DNA of 56,574 nt, taken from the NCBI GenBank assembly GCA_913777465.1, contig CAJYRQ010000031.1, forward strand, positions 1-56,574, written 5' to 3'. Positions 53,144 to 56,574 of the stretch are shown piece after piece (position 1 is the stretch's first letter; every line of letters starts with the position of its first letter). Position numbers and translations under genes: made by a program. A model generated the notes under the pieces. The model saw only the letters and a program-made list of their open reading frames with translations. It made no database searches and was not told the DNA's origin. Source of the stretch: an uncultured Chryseobacterium sp. GTDB lineage: Bacteria; Bacteroidota; Bacteroidia; Flavobacteriales; Weeksellaceae.

Positions 53144-53151
53144 CAAATTTA
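53144..53151 (-). promoter_or_regulatory. -7 element of mutS2
   Basis: The minus strand reads TAAATTTG (TAnnTTTG), four bases before the mutS2 ATG, so the mRNA would be leaderless. A -33 TTG at 17-23 nt upstream is not evident. Confidence 0.4.
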
Positions 53152-53264
53152 GTGAGAAAATGTGAATGTATTTTGAAAATGAGTGAATTTGGGAATTTGG
53201 AATTGATAATTTTTACCGATAATTTTGTTTTAGGAAGGCGGATCAAAAAAATATTTTAAAACCT

Positions 53265-53567
53265 ATGGGGAAAATTATTATTAATCGTTCTAACGAATTT
53301 TCAAATTATATCAGGTCAGTGGAAATTCATCTGGACGATAAAAAAATAGGCAGCATAAAAAACGGTGAATCCAAAACTTTTGAAGTGGCTCCCGGGAAAC
53401 ATGTTTTGAAAGCCAAAATCGACTGGTGCACTTCAAACGAAATTCATCTTGAAATCGATCTTGAGGAGACCCTGCGTTATAATCTTACGGGAACAAATCC
53501 TTTTTTTAACCTGTATTACATAACCTTCGGAAGAAAAAAATATCTTAAACTTAAGCAAATACCGTAG
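53265..53567 (+). CDS. Small hypothetical protein with PEGA-like beta pattern
   Basis: A 100-residue protein with no signal or membrane helix. The strand pattern (VEIHLDDKKIGSIKNGESKTFEVAPGKHVLKAKIDWCTSNEIHLEI) resembles PEGA-type carbohydrate- or protein-binding beta-sandwiches: G-x-V-P-G-K-H-x-L. It ends next to the GNAT gene, whose ATG follows its stop directly. The family call is weak. Confidence 0.5.
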   Translation: MGKIIINRSNEFSNYIRSVEIHLDDKKIGSIKNGESKTFEVAPGKHVLKAKIDWCTSNEIHLEIDLEETLRYNLTGTNPFFNLYYITFGRKKYLKLKQIP

Positions 53568-54086
53568 ATGACCTTACAAACAAAACGACTATTCTTAAGA
53601 GAAATAAACGAAAGCCATGTTGAAGATATCCTGAAAATCAGGAGCAATGAAGCGATCAATCAATTTGTGTGGAGGAATTCGCCGAAAAACAATTACGATG
53701 CGCTGCAGTTTATTCTGACCATTAAAGAACGGACTAGAAATAACGAAACGTTTTATTGGGGGATTTCCTTAAAAGATAAACATAACCTTATCGGGACGAT
53801 CTGCCTGTGGAATTTTTCAAAAGACCGGAAAATGGCTGAGGTAGGTTATGAATTATTGCCGGAGTACCATAGAAAAGAAATCATGTCGGAAGCTTTGGCT
53901 GCCGTTTTAGATTTTGCTTTCCACAAACTTCATCTTGATGAAATCGTAGCCATGACGCATCAGGATAATGAAAGTTCCAGACAGCTTCTCTTAAAAAATG
54001 ATTTTATATTGGAAGAGGAAAGGAGGGATGAAGGGGCTCCTGAGAATATGGTTTTTAGACTGAAGGCTTCTGTCCGTGATATATAA
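53568..54086 (+). CDS. GNAT N-acetyltransferase (RimJ/RimL type)
   Basis: A 172-residue GNAT protein of the RimJ/RimL-like group. It opens TKRLFLREINESHVEDILKI, has AEVGYELLPEYHRKEIMSEALAAVLDFAF (the acetyl-CoA binding region in this subfamily), then DEIVAMTHQDNESSRQLLLKNDF. These enzymes often acetylate protein N-termini or amino-sugar antibiotics; the substrate is unknown. It follows the preceding gene with no gap, so the two are probably cotranscribed. Confidence 0.88.
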   Translation: MTLQTKRLFLREINESHVEDILKIRSNEAINQFVWRNSPKNNYDALQFILTIKERTRNNETFYWGISLKDKHNLIGTICLWNFSKDRKMAEVGYELLPEYHRKEIMSEALAAVLDFAFHKLHLDEIVAMTHQDNESSRQLLLKNDFILEEERRDEGAPENMVFRLKASVRDI

Positions 54087-54092
54087 AATCAT

Positions 54093-54100
54093 TATCTTTG
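54093..54100 (+). promoter_or_regulatory. -7 element of the toxin-antitoxin locus
   Basis: TATCTTTG matches TAnnTTTG and ends 20 nt before the antitoxin ATG at 54121. A -33 TTG at the proper distance is not obvious. Confidence 0.4.
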
Positions 54101-54120
54101 TATCAATAAACTGAAACACA

Positions 54121-54357
54121 ATGAATCTGTCCTCCGAAAAAAACGAACTTATCAAATGGATCAATTCCCTTGAAAATCCATTCATTATTGCGGAACTTAA
54201 CAAGATCCGCAAAAGGGAAAACTTTGATTTTGAAAAGGAATGGGAAAGGGGAATTTCAGGAGAAGAAATAAAAAAGCGCAGTACAGATTTCCTTAAAACA
54301 TTACCTTGGAAAAATAACAGTTCAGTATTTACCGGAAATAACAGGGTATCTGAATGA
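54121..54357 (+). CDS. Antitoxin-like protein, probably C-terminally extended by a frameshift
   Basis: A 78-residue protein (MNLSSEKNELIKWINSLENP onward) with an antitoxin-like helical, acidic/basic pattern. Positions 35-60 have FDFEKEWERGISGEEIKKR, and the family of small antitoxins beside RelE-like genes usually ends near PWK(K). The frame reaches LPWK at residues 61-64 and then runs on for 14 residues (NNSSVFTGNNRVSE). One extra A in the five-A run at 54310-54314 would end it PWKK-stop, close to homologue lengths. The next gene's frame overlaps this extension. Confidence 0.6.
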   Translation: MNLSSEKNELIKWINSLENPFIIAELNKIRKRENFDFEKEWERGISGEEIKKRSTDFLKTLPWKNNSSVFTGNNRVSE

Positions 54358-54628
54358 ACTGGCTGTTTTACTGTTTCAGAAAAATTATTTTTCCACATTT
54401 GAATCCTCAGTAAGCTATATTGAAAAACTGATCGATTTTATTGATCATAAAATCAACTTATATCCTAAAAGACGTACACCTGAACATTTATTGGAATTGG
54501 GATCAAATTACATATTTTACAAAGCAAATTTTTCGACATCCTGGTATATTTTCTTTGAAAATTTCGAAAACCGATATTTGATTACCTATATTACCAATAA
54601 TCATTCGGAAATCATTAATCTGCTTTAA
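54308..54628 (+). pseudogene. RelE/ParE-like toxin frame without a usual start codon
   Basis: The frame GKITVQYLPEITGYLNELAV... is intact for 106 codons to TAA at 54626-54628. It carries KRRTPEHLLELGSNYIFY and the C-terminal TSWYIFFENFENRYLITYI followed by TNNHSE, which is the signature of a Bacteroidetes RelE/ParE-type toxin. It has no ATG, GTG or TTG after the upstream TAA at 54269-54271; the nearest start-like codon is ATT at 54287. If the A-run at 54310-54314 held six bases, a TTG start and continuous frame would appear (MEKITVQYLPEITGY). So it is a frameshifted toxin or a sequencing artefact. It overlaps the antitoxin. Confidence 0.6.
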
Positions 54629-54780
54629 AATTAATCTCAGATAATCATAATGACAAAGGCAAGAAAATTGATATTACCTTTAGCGAACCTTATGATATTC
54701 CTCAGGATGAAACAGCAGTTTTCTTTGATGAATATTTTAAATTAATAAAAAAAGATTACGAAAATTCATTTTCAAATTAA
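54622..54780 (+). pseudogene. 3' remnant of an unrecognised gene
   Basis: Just past the toxin stop, a frame (entered at about 54622 after an upstream TAA) reads ALKLISDNHNDKGKKIDITF then SEPYDIPQDETAVFFDEYFKLIKKDYENSFSN to TAA at 54778-54780. It is coding-like but has no start codon. It looks like the tail of a protein whose 5' part is gone or shifted. It ends 4 nt before the ung start. Confidence 0.4.
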
Positions 54781-54784
54781 AATC

Positions 54785-55426
54785 ATGACCTGGACCGAAG
54801 TTTTAGCCCCCATAAAAAATACACCCTATTTTACCAACCTTTGGGAAAAAGTAAAGCAGGAATATGCCACAACCAAAGTTTTCCCACCCAAAAGCCAGAT
54901 TTTCAGGGCGCTGGAAATCACACCTTTTGATGATATTGAGGTAGTAATCCTCGGCCAGGATCCTTACCATAACGATTACCAGGCGAACGGTCTCTGTTTT
55001 TCCGTTTCCGAACAGGTAACCGCACCGCCGTCGCTCAAAAATATTTTTATCGAATTGAAGGATGATGTCGGTGTGGTAAGAACTTTAAAAGAACTGGACG
55101 ACTGGGGCAAGCAAGGGGTTTTGCTGTTAAATGCTACATTGACGGTCCGTGCGCATTCGCCAAATTCCCATAAAGATCTGGGCTGGGAGAAATTTACCGA
55201 TTACATCATTAAGGAAATTTCAGATAAAAAAGAAAATGTGGTGTTTGTGCTTTGGGGAGCTTTTGCACAAAAAAAGGCCGAACTTATTGATCCGGCCAAA
55301 CATTTTATCTTGAAATCTGCACACCCTTCACCTTTTTCGGTGCATAGGGGATTTTTCGGAAGCAGACCTTTTTCTAAAATTAACGAATATCTGATTTCAA
55401 AAGGAAAGAAACCTATTTCATGGTAG
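54785..55426 (+). CDS. ung: Uracil-DNA glycosylase
   Basis: A 213-residue uracil-DNA glycosylase that removes uracil from DNA in base-excision repair. The catalytic water-activating motif LGQDPYH (56-62, Asp59), the uracil-binding segment LLLNATLTV (113-121) and HPSPFSVHRGF (180-190) with the key His are all present; the family usually has HPSPLS. The C-terminus ISKGKKPISW is typical. The length is normal. Its 3' end overlaps the convergent lipoprotein gene by 14 nt. Confidence 0.96.
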   Translation: MTWTEVLAPIKNTPYFTNLWEKVKQEYATTKVFPPKSQIFRALEITPFDDIEVVILGQDPYHNDYQANGLCFSVSEQVTAPPSLKNIFIELKDDVGVVRTLKELDDWGKQGVLLLNATLTVRAHSPNSHKDLGWEKFTDYIIKEISDKKENVVFVLWGAFAQKKAELIDPAKHFILKSAHPSPFSVHRGFFGSRPFSKINEYLISKGKKPISW

Positions 55427-55910
55427 GATCATTGCCTGCTTTGGTGATGATAAGTCCGATTTTATACTTTCCTTTCAAGGCTTTTGCACCATCCACGGCG
55501 GCGGGATACGGCTGAACATCCGCCAGAGAAATGGTATAGCCGTTAAATACAGCTGAGGCATTGTAATTTCTCGCCTGGTTATCGACCGTTGCAATTTCCA
55601 ATGTCATCGGACGGGTCGCTGTTCCCATCACTTCAACCTTTGCTACGGCAACCCCTGCCCAGATGCAGTTGACGTCTTTCGGGCAGCGGCTGTCCTCAGA
55701 GATCCCTTTGAAAGTAACATTCATCTGATATTCTTTCAGGAATCGGTTTTCGCCTTCATTAAAATAGAGGATGGTTTTATCGGCTTTGCTCACTTGATTC
55801 ACCTGGTTTTTATTAGTATCCACTTTGATCTTGTTGTTTTGTTTCTGAACGTTGCAATTCATTAAAAACATCGAGCTCATACTAAGAATAATGGTTTTAT
55901 ACGGAATCAT
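55413..55910 (-). CDS. Lipoprotein with CxxxxxCIWAG motif
   Basis: A 165-residue lipoprotein with an N-terminal signal (SSMFLMNC, Cys 19) and a Lys/Asn-rich linker. The beta-sandwich part holds DSRCPKDVNCIWAGVAVAKV, a cysteine-containing motif found in several exported proteins of unknown function. The final part is AKALKGKYKIGLIITKAG. The stop codon overlaps the ung 3' end convergently by 14 nt. Confidence 0.7.
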   Translation of the reverse strand: MIPYKTIILSMSSMFLMNCNVQKQNNKIKVDTNKNQVNQVSKADKTILYFNEGENRFLKEYQMNVTFKGISEDSRCPKDVNCIWAGVAVAKVEVMGTATRPMTLEIATVDNQARNYNASAVFNGYTISLADVQPYPAAVDGAKALKGKYKIGLIITKAGNDPTMK

Positions 55911-55921
55911 AATTTCTTTTT

Positions 55922-56413
55922 TTAAATAACATCAAGCATATTCAGAAGTACTACCAAAAACATGGCCACTCCCACCACAAGGCTGAACCCTGTTCCGTAA
56001 ATAAATCCGACAAAGGCCCCTTTGGTCGATTGCCAGGCTTTCGTCATGTCTTTGCTGTCGTGCAGAAGCTCTCCGATGAAAACCCCGGCAAACATTCCCA
56101 CCAGGAATCCCAAAGGGATCGGCAGGAACATTCCGACGATGGTTCCGATGATAGAGCCGATACTGCCCCAGCGCGTCCCGCCGTATTTCTGATTGGTCTT
56201 TGCGGGAATAATATAATTTAAAACCACCGAAACTGCAGTCAGGATCACAAATGCCCAGACATAGACCATTGAAAGGTCCGCATCGGTTCCGAATTTATAG
56301 ATCAGCAGTCCGCAGATGCTTAACAAAAGCCCCGGCAATACGGGAAGAAAGGTTCCTAAAATACCCAGAAACAGTAAAGCCAGGCAGAGAATTTCAATTA
56401 ATACGACGTTCAT
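55922..56413 (-). CDS. DUF456-domain membrane protein
   Basis: A 163-residue membrane protein with five or six hydrophobic segments: EILCLALLFLGILGTFLPVLPGLLLSICGL (6-37), the glycine-rich GSIIGTIVGMFLPIPLGFLVGMFAGVFIGE, and a C-terminal helix FSLVVGVAMFLVVLLNML. These are the DUF456 features. It lies 11 nt upstream of the lipoprotein gene on the same strand, so the two may be cotranscribed. The function is unknown. Confidence 0.85.
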   Translation of the reverse strand: MNVVLIEILCLALLFLGILGTFLPVLPGLLLSICGLLIYKFGTDADLSMVYVWAFVILTAVSVVLNYIIPAKTNQKYGGTRWGSIGSIIGTIVGMFLPIPLGFLVGMFAGVFIGELLHDSKDMTKAWQSTKGAFVGFIYGTGFSLVVGVAMFLVVLLNMLDVI

Positions 56414-56442
56414 GAGATTTGATTATACTATGCAAGATATAA

Positions 56443-56477
56443 AAAAAGAGGCTGTCCAAAAAGGGCAGCCTCTTTTT
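56443..56477 (-). terminator. Strong 15-bp hairpin near the right edge
   Basis: AAAAAGAGGCTGTCC (56443-56457) pairs with GGGCAGCCTCTTTTT (56463-56477) across a 5-nt loop, with one G-U pair. On either strand the T-rich arm acts as a terminator tail. It lies directly after the stop of the frame entering from the right edge (56476) and is the kind of hairpin seen at insertion-sequence ends. Confidence 0.7.
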
Positions 56478-56574
56478 ATGCGGCTAATTTTTTAGAAAGC
56501 AAATGATGTTTTGTTTTTCTGCTCTGTCGTATTTGGAAAAGCACAACAAAAAATATTTCGATTTTTAAAATGAT
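56476..56574 (-). CDS. C-terminal fragment entering from the right edge, possibly a transposase
   Basis: The minus-strand frame from the window edge reads 32 residues ending RKTKHHLLSKKLAA then TAA at 56476-56478. Basic, Lys/His-rich C-termini of this kind occur in IS transposases, and the stop lies against a strong hairpin. Another minus frame is also open to the edge (ending NKTSFAF), so the reading frame is not certain. I cannot name a family. Confidence 0.3.
   Translation of the reverse strand: MILKIEIFFVVLFQIRQSRKTKHHLLSKKLAA

Overview
The window looks like chromosome of a Flavobacteriia member close to Chryseobacterium or Elizabethkingia. This is inferred from protein style: a type IX secretion (T9SS) sorting domain, a complete-looking Bat aerotolerance cluster, an OlsF-type ornithine-lipid synthase, YfhO, GxxExxY and YpdA proteins. 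Promoters also fit, with the Bacteroidetes pattern TTG-N20/21-TAnnTTTG, and there are almost no Shine-Dalgarno sequences. No database search was possible, so the genus is a judgement.

Layout. Positions 1-74 hold the N-terminus of an ISAon1-type transposase, followed by two identical tRNA-Phe genes. Then come olsF and aspartate kinase (-), fbp-menC (+), an alpha/beta hydrolase (-), glnS (+), a small repeat array, an MFS exporter and a TonB-dependent receptor (+). Next are an S41 protease and YpdA (-), a lipoprotein (+), and a 643-bp inverted-repeat-flanked repeat region. A minus-strand block (23.9-16.9 kb) carries rlmB, lipoprotein, YfhO membrane protein, GxxExxY protein and glycosyltransferase genes. 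From 24.7 to 33.5 kb a plus-strand Bat operon runs moxR, GNAT, DUF58, membrane protein, batA, batB, batC, batD, followed by marC and a small membrane protein.

From 34 to 44.6 kb the minus strand carries an isochorismate synthase, an outer-membrane protein interrupted by an in-frame TAG, a sigma factor fused to a membrane segment, lipoproteins, a thioesterase, an acyltransferase, a tiny 20-codon ORF with its own promoter and terminator, a PspC/PadR pair and a cytochrome P450. From 44.8 kb on there are an HD hydrolase, a second thioesterase preceded by a clear cobalamin riboswitch, an ABC-type ATPase with two catalytic residues replaced plus a small membrane partner, a T9SS-secreted protein, two YcxB-like paralogues, MutS2, a decayed toxin-antitoxin locus, ung, a lipoprotein and a DUF456 protein. 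A strong hairpin and what may be the tail of another insertion sequence close the window.

The most interesting material is in non-coding DNA and odd proteins. Two copies of a MITE-like element share 12-bp terminal inverted repeats, and each is flanked by its own perfect 5-bp direct repeat. The cobalamin riboswitch sits before a gene not usually under B12 control. The ATPase has Glu-to-Gln and His-to-Phe changes at catalytic positions. Housekeeping genes (glnS, fbp, lysC-like, rlmB, ung, mutS2) look ordinary.
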